Source: an uncultured Saprospiraceae bacterium | Lineage (GTDB): Bacteria; Bacteroidota; Bacteroidia; Chitinophagales; Saprospiraceae | Direction of reading: 5' to 3' | DNA: 43,311 nucleotides | Assembly: GCA_937950315.1 (NCBI GenBank) | Contig: CALFDU010000038.1 | Span: forward strand, 1 to 43,311 | Shown: positions 8,250 to 15,477 of the stretch, in pieces | Numbering within the stretch: the stretch's first letter is position 1 | Layout: every line of letters begins with the position of its first letter | Notes under the pieces: model-generated | The model's input: the letters and a program-made list of their open reading frames with translations, nothing else | The model's database searches: none | What the model was told of the DNA's origin: nothing | Made by a program: the position numbers and the translations under genes

Positions 8250-9371
8250 ATGAAACACTATATATTTACCACGTTGTTCCTTATTGTTTTAAGTCAAGTA
8301 GTTGAAGCACAAAATAAAGATCCAGAGACATTAATTGAAGAGTTGAAACTCGAGTTGTTTTCTGAGAATTCATTACAAATTTCAATGGCAGAATATCTTA
8401 AAGATTCAAATTATGGAATTGAAATAGATACTTCGTGGCAAATACGTAAGGCTCAACCAAGCAAAAATATTTCAATTGGATTGATTGAACAAATTATGCA
8501 TGAAAGGAGTGCTCATCTATATGATGAGCTACTAACTGTGTATAAAAAACAAATGAAATTATTCTTAGAGGATTGGTCTCGATTATATGAACAAAAGTAT
8601 AAGTTGCCTGATAAGGTTGTAGATCAGTTTTCAATTTTGTCAGCTTTTGAAATAGCTCTTCGATCTTTACAAGTTCAAAAAGAAAACAAAAGCGCGGCAG
8701 AAATTTTTAATCAATATTATAGCGAATTTTTACTTGCAGAAAAAATATTTCAGAATTCAGCTCATCGTTGTGAGCTTATAAAAGACTTTCCTATTGTATT
8801 ACAATCTTACAGAGATCTTAATGGTTGCCGTTTATTCTATGGCTCATTAAAATTTAATTACATCGATCCATTTCTTAAAGAATTAAAGCCTTTTTTTATT
8901 TCCAAAATGCTTGAATGTGGCTTTTCTACATGTCATTGGAATTCATTAACGAGTAGCTGTAAGTTTTATACTAACAATGAGAGACGTTATTATGAATTTG
9001 AAAGCGAAGAAATAGTAGACTTTTTAATTAATAATTATTCTGATTTAAGAAATTGTAAAAGACATACGATAGCTTTTAGATATGCTAGTCATCAACAAAG
9101 TATTAAGCTAATGAGTTTTTTGGCTGGAAATTTAGTTAGTGAATTATCAGAATTTCAGTATCCATTTACACGAGATTTGTTGAACGGTGAAAATAACTTT
9201 AACCTCGAAGTAATTATTGATTATATTTTAAATTACCCTACAGATGATTTTGAGGATTTCGAAATTTTATTGAATGAACTACCTTCAGAAAGAACAATTG
9301 AAATCTTAAAAAGAAAAGACAGCAATAACAGAAAAGCAAAAAAAATATTAAAATATTTTCAATCTAAATAA
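8250..9371 (+). CDS. Unknown secreted helical protein
   Basis: About 373 residues. The frame is open from 8202, but the ATG at 8250 starts a clear signal peptide (MKHYIFTTLFLIVLSQVVEA-Q), so I place the start there. The mature part is rich in charged helices (for example EELKLELFSEN and LLTVYKKQMKLFLEDW), with several Cys between about residues 180 and 270. The C-terminus is basic (KRKDSNNRKAKKILKYFQSK). No domain was recognised. Codon use is more AT-rich than in its neighbours, which could reflect acquisition or weak selection. It stands alone, flanked by the tRNA and a convergent gene. Confidence 0.75.
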   Translation: MKHYIFTTLFLIVLSQVVEAQNKDPETLIEELKLELFSENSLQISMAEYLKDSNYGIEIDTSWQIRKAQPSKNISIGLIEQIMHERSAHLYDELLTVYKKQMKLFLEDWSRLYEQKYKLPDKVVDQFSILSAFEIALRSLQVQKENKSAAEIFNQYYSEFLLAEKIFQNSAHRCELIKDFPIVLQSYRDLNGCRLFYGSLKFNYIDPFLKELKPFFISKMLECGFSTCHWNSLTSSCKFYTNNERRYYEFESEEIVDFLINNYSDLRNCKRHTIAFRYASHQQSIKLMSFLAGNLVSELSEFQYPFTRDLLNGENNFNLEVIIDYILNYPTDDFEDFEILLNELPSERTIEILKRKDSNNRKAKKILKYFQSK

Positions 9372-9676
9372 TCCTTAAATTTTCGGAATTTCAGGGCTCA
9401 TTTTTAACAAAGTTGACAGCTTGTAAAATAGCAAATTAAAATTATTGGAAAGGATTTTTACTATAGGTGGAGGCATATCCTTTAGTAATTTAAATAACTT
9501 TTTTTCTTTGTATTCAGTCGTTCTACCTGAATGTAGGTTTTTTAACGGCATGAAAATGTCCAGTTTTTTAATTAATAAACTGGACAAATAGTTCCTTTTT
9601 AGACTAGATTATGGACTAATCTTTTACAAGACATCCTCAAGTTGAATGTAAATTGAAATGAATTCCACCAATCACT
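9372..9676. other. Intergenic region between convergent genes
   Basis: AT-rich sequence holding a perfect hairpin at 9557-9586. A 70-codon minus-strand frame here (9375-9587) begins inside the hairpin, has low-complexity Lys/Leu content and is not convincing as a gene. Confidence 0.5.
9557..9586 (-). terminator. Perfect hairpin, probable terminator for the DCC-family gene
   Basis: TGTCCAGTTT (9557-9566) is repeated inverted as AAACTGGACA (9577-9586) with a 10-base AT loop. Read on the minus strand, the stem is followed by TTTTC. It lies 90 bases downstream of the minus-strand gene at 9677. It could also be a remnant of a repeat element. Confidence 0.45.
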
Positions 9677-10084
9677 CTAAGGCAACAACCTACCAGCCTC
9701 CTCTTCAGTTGGCACTCGGCAAACTTCCTTCTTACCAAACCATTGGTATCTGTTTTTAGACACGATGCTGTACACCCAATTTCTTATGAATGGAGGAAAT
9801 AGCAATAAAACATTGGCTGCCTTGTAAATCCCTCCTAGGTAAGCAAAAGAGCGAAGGGAAGCGCTGGACTGAAAATAGAGTTTATCGCCAACTTTTAAGA
9901 TGATGGTGTCGATGGTTTTGAGATGTTCTTCACTGAGATATGCTTTGGCGGTATCTCCTTGGAGGGAAGCATATTGTAATACTTGTAAGCGATCTCTTTT
10001 AAGCATGAAGTTTATCCAATGACTGCAGAGGGTGCAATGCCCATCAAAAAATACAATTGGTTTGTCTGCTTTTTTATGCTCCAT
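9677..10084 (-). CDS. DCC family (DUF393) thiol-disulfide oxidoreductase-like protein
   Basis: A 135-residue protein with the family hallmark near the N-terminus, FFDGHCTLCSHW (D14, C17, C20), i.e. D-G-x-C-x-x-C. The redox-type CxxC suggests a thioredoxin-related activity; substrates in this family are unknown. A hydrophobic stretch near residues 80-107 (AANVLLLFPPFIRNWVY) and a C-terminal R-V-P segment are also usual in the family. The length is normal. An exact -7 box (TAGTTTTG on the minus strand) lies 14-21 bases upstream of the ATG. Confidence 0.88.
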   Translation of the reverse strand: MEHKKADKPIVFFDGHCTLCSHWINFMLKRDRLQVLQYASLQGDTAKAYLSEEHLKTIDTIILKVGDKLYFQSSASLRSFAYLGGIYKAANVLLLFPPFIRNWVYSIVSKNRYQWFGKKEVCRVPTEEEAGRLLP

Positions 10085-10097
10085 AATAAGTACTTAT

Positions 10098-10105
10098 CAA
10101 AACTA
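10098..10105 (-). promoter_or_regulatory. -7 box of the DCC-family gene
   Basis: The minus-strand sequence TAGTTTTG matches TAnnTTTG exactly and would place the transcription start about 5-10 bases before the ATG at 10084. No -33 TTG was seen. Confidence 0.4.
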
Positions 10106-10180
10106 ACCATTCTGGGGCTGATTTGTGATTTGTTTTGAGTAAAATACAGGGTTACTTTATTGAAAAAACTTTTTGTCTAC

Positions 10181-10198
10181 ACTCGAAAAGTTTCGAGT
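10181..10198. repeat. Perfect 18-base inverted repeat, possible operator
   Basis: ACTCGAAA-AG-TTTCGAGT, with eight-base arms and a two-base centre. Such a short spacer suits a dimeric DNA-binding protein better than an RNA hairpin. It lies 97 bases upstream of the DCC-family gene and about 350 bases upstream of the gene at 10547. Confidence 0.45.
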
Positions 10199-10546
10199 TA
10201 TCTCATTGTTTTTGTCAAGTAGTTTACATTTCTGATGGTAGATTCTTAACGAAAATGTTTGTTATTTCTTTTAGTAAAAATTAACCTTTTGGAGTATCAA
10301 AAAAATCAAGGATGTAACTACCTGACTAATAGTGTTATAGCTTGTTTTTTGTGAGCAGGATATACCCAACATGATGCTATTTGTTTGATCGGACAATTTA
10401 ATTCGATCCAATTGGAATATATTTACGTCACAATACCGAGCATGGCATTCATTGCTTTGCTGATAATTTCCCACCCAACTAAAGAGTGTTATATCTTGAC
10501 CCAAGTCGAGAAATAATATTTAATTTAAAATTACCATACTTAAATT

Positions 10547-11461
10547 ATGAGAAACATGTTTATGTGCGCCTTGATGTTTTTATTCATGGCAAGTGAAGGA
10601 GTGAGTCAATCAAAAACGGTTGAAACCATCAACTTTAGAAGTTATGATGATGAAAATCAGTTGATTGATAATGTTACCTATGAAGGTGATGAAGCGAGTC
10701 AACTTGATATCCTTGCTTTGATCAAGGAAAACCAGGATCAAGAAAGGATTACGGTGAGAGGATTGTTTTATAATGACCTTGAAGTAACTCGAGTTAAGTT
10801 TGATAGCAGAGATGCGGAAGATTTTCACTACGCTGAAAATTTTTGCAAGACGACTGATTTTAATTTGAAACCATACCTTGGGGTTGCAGCATATTCAACC
10901 GATGACCTAAGTGGAGTGACGGTTGAGCGTGTTGTATCAACAAGTCCAGCTGGACAAGCGGGGATTTTACAGACAGATGTTATTCTTAATTTCAACTACA
11001 TTCCAGTAAGCTCATTTTGTGAGTTGAAAATGGAAGTAGAAGGATCAGAAGTTGGTCAAGAAATTCCAGTGGATATTATTAGAAACGGAAGACCTTATAC
11101 GATCAATGTCGTGTTAGGAGGTCAAGTGAACAATACAGTAAGTTACAAGGCTTGTGATGAAGTAAGCCCAGAAGTACTTATTGAAAATGAAAATACTGAG
11201 TTGGTATTTTCAGAGTTAAATGTATTCCCAAATCCAACAGCTGATTTTGTGAATCTTAAGTTTTTGTCAAGTTCTGTTGAGCCAATGAAGTTTTATGTGA
11301 TGAACTTTAATGGAGCAATCATCCATCAGGAAAATGTAAATGTAGAAGGTGGAGTAGTAAAGCTTTCTTATGCTTTCGCAAATGAAGCTGATGGTACTTA
11401 CTTATTTGTCATCAAACAAGGTGATGAGTTATTTGAAAAGAAAGTGATTTATACGAAGTAG
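10547..11461 (+). CDS. Secreted PDZ-domain protein with T9SS sorting domain
   Basis: A 304-residue exported protein. A signal peptide covers residues 1-20 (to GVSQ). A PDZ domain spans about 105-190: LKPYLGVAAYS, then VVSTSPAGQAGILQTDVILNFNY and VGQEIPVDIIRNGRPY, the usual carboxylate-loop, S-P-A-x-x-A-G-L and I-x-R-x-G landmarks. The last ~80 residues are a T9SS sorting domain (NVFPNPTADFVNL to GTYLFVIKQG and KKVIYT). No protease domain is attached, so it is probably a binding protein on the cell surface. It ends in a strong terminator and seems to be transcribed alone. Confidence 0.9.
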   Translation: MRNMFMCALMFLFMASEGVSQSKTVETINFRSYDDENQLIDNVTYEGDEASQLDILALIKENQDQERITVRGLFYNDLEVTRVKFDSRDAEDFHYAENFCKTTDFNLKPYLGVAAYSTDDLSGVTVERVVSTSPAGQAGILQTDVILNFNYIPVSSFCELKMEVEGSEVGQEIPVDIIRNGRPYTINVVLGGQVNNTVSYKACDEVSPEVLIENENTELVFSELNVFPNPTADFVNLKFLSSSVEPMKFYVMNFNGAIIHQENVNVEGGVVKLSYAFANEADGTYLFVIKQGDELFEKKVIYTK

Positions 11462-11500
11462 ATCTGTACGCTATTATAAGATTGGAATTAAATTTCAGTT

Positions 11501-11869
11501 TTAAAGCAAAGACAGCAAGTTTTCTTGCTGTCTTTTTTTTGTTGTGCGCCTGGCATGTTCATATTCATTCTCAAGACAGTCTTCAGTGATAATAAAAGTT
11601 TCACAAAAATTTGTTTCTGGTGGACAGCCTTCATTAATAGCACAGACTTCATAAGTGCCTGGGGCATCTGGGTAAAAATCAAATGCAACATCAGTTATCT
11701 GAAATTCATCATTTATATACCAGTCAAGAGGTTCTTGCTCAATGCTAAAAAGGTTGTATCCTGAACAAGATTGTTGTCCTAAGTTAATATTTACATTACA
11801 ATCTTGACAAAGAGCTAAATTTGAAACTAACAAAGAGCTGAAAAAGAAAAGTAATTTTATTGAATCCAT
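11501..11869 (-). CDS. Small secreted cysteine-rich protein
   Basis: A 122-residue protein, family not recognised. A signal peptide (to about LALC-Q, residue 22) precedes a domain of about 80 residues with eight cysteines (CNVNINLGQQSC, YEVCAINEGC, NFCETFIITEDC), which probably forms disulfides after export. The acidic middle contrasts with a basic tail (ARRTTKKRQQ). The last nine codons lie inside the terminator hairpin of the convergent gene, so the 3' end may be degraded or extended by chance. The ATG at 11869 is the only start that gives the signal peptide. Confidence 0.65.
   Translation of the reverse strand: MDSIKLLFFFSSLLVSNLALCQDCNVNINLGQQSCSGYNLFSIEQEPLDWYINDEFQITDVAFDFYPDAPGTYEVCAINEGCPPETNFCETFIITEDCLENEYEHARRTTKKRQQENLLSLL
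11508..11540 (+). terminator. Strong terminator of the PDZ/T9SS gene
   Basis: A perfect 12-bp stem, AAAGACAGCAAG with CTTGCTGTCTTT, a TTTT loop and a run of T. It lies 46 bases after the stop codon at 11461 and overlaps the coding end of the minus-strand gene at 11501. Confidence 0.9.
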
Positions 11870-12284
11870 TGACTTTAGATTTAAAATATTTGAGGTAGGT
11901 AATAGTAAATTTATGCTTACTATTTAAATTAGAAATATTATCCAACATATTCGTAATTCGTTGCATCGTTGTACTTCATTTTTTATAAATTCTCTATTGG
12001 CTATAACGTAGGTAAGTAATGAACTTGTGGAATTATAAGGTTTGGTTAAGAGATTTCTTAAAAACATCAAATCTGCGAAAAGGCAAAAATAAAGTAGGGT
12101 TTTCGTAGGGTTTTCGAGTAGCCGGGTAGGGCGTACATATAATTTTAATTTTAATATGTCATTAACTTTGAAGTATAGAATTACTAATCAACTTCTCAAG
12201 TGTCATATTTACTGTCGGATAGATTCGTCTATTCAGCGGACTATATGCTGTAAAGACAACGAGTGAGTACAAATTTTTTCAATC
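11870..12284. other. Intergenic region upstream of the LytTR regulator gene
   Basis: About 415 bases between divergent genes. It contains the direct-repeat array at 12095-12133, which is listed separately. No gene was seen. No full TAnnTTTG promoter was recognised close to the ATG at 12285. Confidence 0.5.
12095..12133. repeat. Direct-repeat array, possible LytTR binding region
   Basis: TAGGGTTTTCG occurs twice head to tail (12095-12105 and 12106-12116), and the related TAGGGCG begins at 12127. The start-to-start distances are 11 and 21 bases, one and two turns of the helix. LytTR-domain regulators generally bind paired direct repeats about two helical turns apart, and such a regulator is encoded 150 bases downstream. 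Confidence 0.5.
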
Positions 12285-12944
12285 ATGAATGTTATAGTTC
12301 TTTCAGACAGTAACAGTATCCGGCAGGCATGTGAAGCCAAGTTTCTCCGGAAGGGTTTTTGCAATTTTCATATCACCACATCAATGAGAAATCTTGAAAC
12401 TTGGGTGGAACTAAAGAAGATCGATAAATTATATATTGGTCTATCTGAAATTGATCTTGCAACCATTGAACATTGCTTTCAAGTGGTAAAGCAAGGAACT
12501 CAAATTGTTATACTCGATGCATACGATAAACTTAAAAATATCTATCAAAATCATAGAGTATCTCAAATCGAATGGGATAGGGACATCGAAAAAGTTGGGA
12601 ATGAACCTAGTCAACCAAAAGTAAGAAATGGCAGTATTCTTGTAAAGGTAAATTCAAATTATACTCGGGTTAAATTCGATGAAATAGAATATATTTCTTC
12701 TGAAGGAAAATTTGTTAAAATCGCATTGAAAGATAAATTACTTACGACCAGATCACAATTGAAAAATGTTGCCAAGATTTTACCCGAAAATTTCTTAATG
12801 GTTCATCGATCTTATCTTCTGAATATTGATAAAGTAGATAGTATTAATGTCAATGATATGGAAGTGGTCATGGAAAGTTATAAAATTCCATTTAGCAGAA
12901 AACACAAACAGGACCTATTAGGTAATTTCCAACTCAGTGCCTAG
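12285..12944 (+). CDS. LytTR-family DNA-binding regulator with degenerate receiver domain
   Basis: A 219-residue cytoplasmic transcription regulator. A LytTR DNA-binding domain spans about 115-212, with the usual ILVKVNSNYTRVKFDEIEYI start, the TTRSQLKNVAKILP helix and the motif FLMVHRSYLLNIDKVDSI. The first ~100 residues resemble a response-regulator receiver in strand order (MNVIVLSDSN, KLYIGLSEID, QIVILDAYDK), but a phospho-acceptor Asp is not evident where a D-x-x-[FLM] motif is expected (IGLSEIDL). It may therefore sense something other than phosphorylation. No histidine kinase gene is nearby. A repeat array upstream could mean autoregulation. Confidence 0.88.
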   Translation: MNVIVLSDSNSIRQACEAKFLRKGFCNFHITTSMRNLETWVELKKIDKLYIGLSEIDLATIEHCFQVVKQGTQIVILDAYDKLKNIYQNHRVSQIEWDRDIEKVGNEPSQPKVRNGSILVKVNSNYTRVKFDEIEYISSEGKFVKIALKDKLLTTRSQLKNVAKILPENFLMVHRSYLLNIDKVDSINVNDMEVVMESYKIPFSRKHKQDLLGNFQLSA

Positions 12945-13141
12945 GAAAGACCTACATTGGTGGCCTAAAAGTGAAGTTCAATATTGGATTAAAGCTTTTA
13001 TGGTCATCATAGGATACCTTGACAATAACTTGAAATAGAATCGTTTCGACTATATTAATGCCGAGATCAACAAGTATGTAGACAACCTTATTTGCATGTC
13101 GTTTTTCTAAAAGCCATTTAACAGTAGACGAAATCATTTTG

Positions 13142-13178
13142 TAAAAGCCGCACTGAAAGGGCGGCTTTTATTTTTTTA
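13142..13178 (+). terminator. Terminator between convergent genes
   Basis: A perfect 10-bp stem, TAAAAGCCGC with GCGGCTTTTA, a nine-base loop and a run of seven T. It lies 200 bases after the LytTR gene and overlaps the final codons of the membrane protein gene that comes from the other side (stop at 13168). Confidence 0.85.
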
Positions 13179-14577
13179 TTGATAAGTAGTTTTGTGACAA
13201 ACAATTTTTTTCATAATGACTTAATGTATCATTTAGAATGAAGTATTTAGGATTGAGCCATCTGTATGGAATGTCGGTCCATTTGGTTATAAACATCTTT
13301 TTTCTTTTCTTCTTCAACACAGTAGTCATTTCTTTGTCTGAGTTGGTAAATAAGATAGATCTAGTCTCACCGGTCTCAATGGTGGATAATAGCCAAAATT
13401 CATACGCACTTCCCCAATGTTCAAGAATAATATTCATTGGAAGATCATCCTTTACTGAGATGATTTTTTGGTTTTCACAAGTTGATGTTTTTTCGAGAAA
13501 TCCTCTATACCAATTGAGCCTTTCGGTAAACATTGAATGTGCTTTCTGAATACGAAAAAGAGAAAGGATTGTAATGGAGATCAACAATGTCATCGACCAT
13601 CTACCTTTGAATTCAAATAAAACTTCTGATACTATCGGTAGGATGACAAAAATTGATAAAATTAAATACTGACTTTCTATATAAAATTGTGGTTTTGCTC
13701 CAATCTGTGCAACATTGACAATAAAACTGTATCCGATAAAAAAACCTGAAAATAGAAGCAGTTTTAAAATTTGCCTTGAGCGAAAAAAATGAATAAACAA
13801 TGCAAGTGCACCTGTGCTTAAAAATATATAGTCTCTCATTAATAGAGAAAAGAAATCTCCAAACATTGTCATGTCAAATTCAATGAAGAATTTCTTTAGA
13901 TTACCCAATCCTCCCATCGCTGTGTTGTCATAAGGATTTGGTAAAACCTTATTCTTGAATAAGTAAATAGACAAGCTTAAAAAGAGTTGAATCGATAAAA
14001 ATTTTATTTTTTTCTTCTGATAAAGTTTATAATATAGAAGCCCAAAGACAACACCAAAAATGAGCAAAGGATGTCCAAATACAACTGTAACCAAACTGGC
14101 AAACGCAAGAAAATGAAACAAGGCTCTATGAGATTGGGTATTGATGATTTTATCTATCAAGGCCAAGTAGATAAATAAAAAACCTCCTCCTTGTATCAAT
14201 TCGGAAGGAATCCAATAGAAGCTCATCGTGACCATGAGAATATTAAACAACATCAAGCCTAAGGCAAGCTTCGGATTTTTCAGGACTTTTATAAGGATCA
14301 AAAAAAGAAGGTAGTAATAAATAACAAATCCAGATGAATGAATGATGGCCACCCACTTGAGTGGAAGCCCTAATTGAGATGCAGCAAGTCCAAATGATTG
14401 TGTGAACAAACTAACAAACCGATGTGCCTGAACGGCCCAATCGCCCTCGAGAATGATCTTGAATAATATGTAGGCAACATCGGTAAAGATGACCCTTTCT
14501 TTATAGTAATAGATGGCGAGAATTAGTAATGCTCCATAGGTTAGGCTACCTAAAAGCAGGATGTGCTTTCTAGTCAA
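13168..14577 (-). CDS. Polytopic inner-membrane protein, possibly glycosyltransferase-like
   Basis: A 469-residue protein with roughly ten hydrophobic segments from residue 5 to about 350 (for example ILLLGSLTYGALLILAIYYY, YYYLLFLILIKVL, LILSIFVILPIVSEVLF) and a soluble C-terminal domain of about 110 residues with two Cys. The arrangement resembles membrane glycosyltransferases of the GT-C type or O-antigen-related membrane proteins, but no diagnostic D-D or E-D motif is clear. The start is TTG at 14577; no in-frame ATG or GTG gives the first membrane segment. It is divergent from the DUF4956 operon. The function call is weak; the topology is certain. Confidence 0.7.
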   Translation of the reverse strand: MTRKHILLLGSLTYGALLILAIYYYKERVIFTDVAYILFKIILEGDWAVQAHRFVSLFTQSFGLAASQLGLPLKWVAIIHSSGFVIYYYLLFLILIKVLKNPKLALGLMLFNILMVTMSFYWIPSELIQGGGFLFIYLALIDKIINTQSHRALFHFLAFASLVTVVFGHPLLIFGVVFGLLYYKLYQKKKIKFLSIQLFLSLSIYLFKNKVLPNPYDNTAMGGLGNLKKFFIEFDMTMFGDFFSLLMRDYIFLSTGALALFIHFFRSRQILKLLLFSGFFIGYSFIVNVAQIGAKPQFYIESQYLILSIFVILPIVSEVLFEFKGRWSMTLLISITILSLFRIQKAHSMFTERLNWYRGFLEKTSTCENQKIISVKDDLPMNIILEHWGSAYEFWLLSTIETGETRSILFTNSDKEMTTVLKKKRKKMFITKWTDIPYRWLNPKYFILNDTLSHYEKNCLSQNYLSIKK

Positions 14578-14745
14578 AGTTGGTAATTTTGTTGGTTGAT
14601 GTTGTAGCGGCTGTTTTGGAGACGCTATGCAATTAGAACTTTACTTTTGTGTTGTCATTGCTTTGGAACTTGCATTTTATCTGAATTTCAAGGGTATTGT
14701 GTAGCTTCTTTGACTTGGGGTAAAAATCTAAATGTTCATTACGAC

Positions 14746-14773
14746 TTGAGAGAGAAAATATATAATATATTTA
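14746..14773 (+). promoter_or_regulatory. Candidate promoter of the DUF4956-CYTH-CotH-VTC operon
   Basis: TTG at 14746-14748, 17 bases, then TATATTTA (14766-14773), which matches TAnnTTTG at seven of eight positions. The start of transcription would be near 14779, about 20 bases before the ATG at 14800. It is the only such pair in the 220-base gap that I found. Confidence 0.45.
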
Positions 14774-14799
14774 CAAGGCTGAATCACTAAATCAAACGC

Positions 14800-15477
14800 A
14801 TGAATATTCAGGATTTACTACTAGATTATAATTTGGAATTATTGGATTTGAATAATTTCATCATAAATGCCTTGCTTGCAGCTCTTTTGGCTTGGATCCT
14901 GTCTGCATATTATCGTCGATACGGACAATCCGTGAGCAATCGTTCGCACTTTGCCGGCAATTTCATGTTGCTCGCTTTAAGTACCATGCTCATCATCTAT
15001 ATTGTAAAGTCTAGTATTGCACTCTCTTTGGGATTGGTGGGAGCCTTGTCCATCGTAAGATTCAGAGCCGCAATCAAAGAGCCGGAAGAATTGACCTTTT
15101 TATTTTTGGTGATCGGTATTGGATTGGGAATGGGAGCAAATCAAACTGCCATTACACTCATCGCTTTTGTTTTGATCCTTTCTCTGCTTTACATTCAAGC
15201 AAGATATCGAAGGTCGAAAGCTTTTGATCTTGACAATCAGATGGTGTTGAATGTTTCCTCCGATGTACTATCCGAAAAGCAAATCAATGATATTTTGAAA
15301 GCTCAGTTTAACAATATCGAACTAAGAAGAATGAGTCAAAATAATGGAAAGTTGTATATGAGCTATGTTATTGCTGCTGAAAATTTTGATCAATTGAGTG
15401 AAGTGAAGTCTTCAATTCTTTCGCTTGACGCAAATGGAGAATTTTCATTTGTGGACAATAAGAATATGATCGGTTGA
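14800..15477 (+). CDS. DUF4956 family membrane protein, first gene of the VTC/CotH operon
   Basis: A 225-residue inner-membrane protein. About four membrane segments lie at residues 21-38, 53-70, 72-86 and 97-130; a soluble domain of ~90 residues follows. The family core, LGLVGALSIVRFRAAIKEPEEL (G78-L98, with R87, R89, K93 and E94), sits at the end of the third segment. Its basic residues within or next to the membrane would suit contact with a polyanion. DUF4956 genes are often beside VTC-domain genes; here the VTC gene is the last of the same operon. A membrane platform or conduit for polyphosphate is my inference, by analogy with the membrane subunits of the yeast VTC complex. The stop TGA overlaps the TTG start of the next gene. 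Confidence 0.9.
   Translation: MNIQDLLLDYNLELLDLNNFIINALLAALLAWILSAYYRRYGQSVSNRSHFAGNFMLLALSTMLIIYIVKSSIALSLGLVGALSIVRFRAAIKEPEELTFLFLVIGIGLGMGANQTAITLIAFVLILSLLYIQARYRRSKAFDLDNQMVLNVSSDVLSEKQINDILKAQFNNIELRRMSQNNGKLYMSYVIAAENFDQLSEVKSSILSLDANGEFSFVDNKNMIG

Larger units (their letters stand above)
10085..10546. other. Intergenic region between divergent genes, with a palindrome
   Basis: A 462-base AT-rich stretch. It holds the -7 box of the DCC-family gene and an 18-base palindrome at 10181-10198. A 77-codon minus-strand frame here (10271-10504) shows no protein-like features. No RNA gene was recognised. Confidence 0.5.

Noticed and set aside
9375-9587. A 70-codon minus-strand open frame downstream of the DCC-family gene
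   Set aside because: It starts inside the hairpin at 9557-9586, is Leu/Lys-rich and resembles no protein; an accidental frame in AT-rich DNA.
10271-10504. A 77-codon minus-strand open frame in the 10085-10546 spacer
   Set aside because: No signal, domain or promoter, and codon use is not like that of its neighbours.
12952-13137. A 61-codon minus-strand open frame between the LytTR gene and the terminator
   Set aside because: It has no recognisable domain and no promoter, and it begins just outside the terminator hairpin. A protein relic cannot be excluded, but the evidence is too thin to call a gene.
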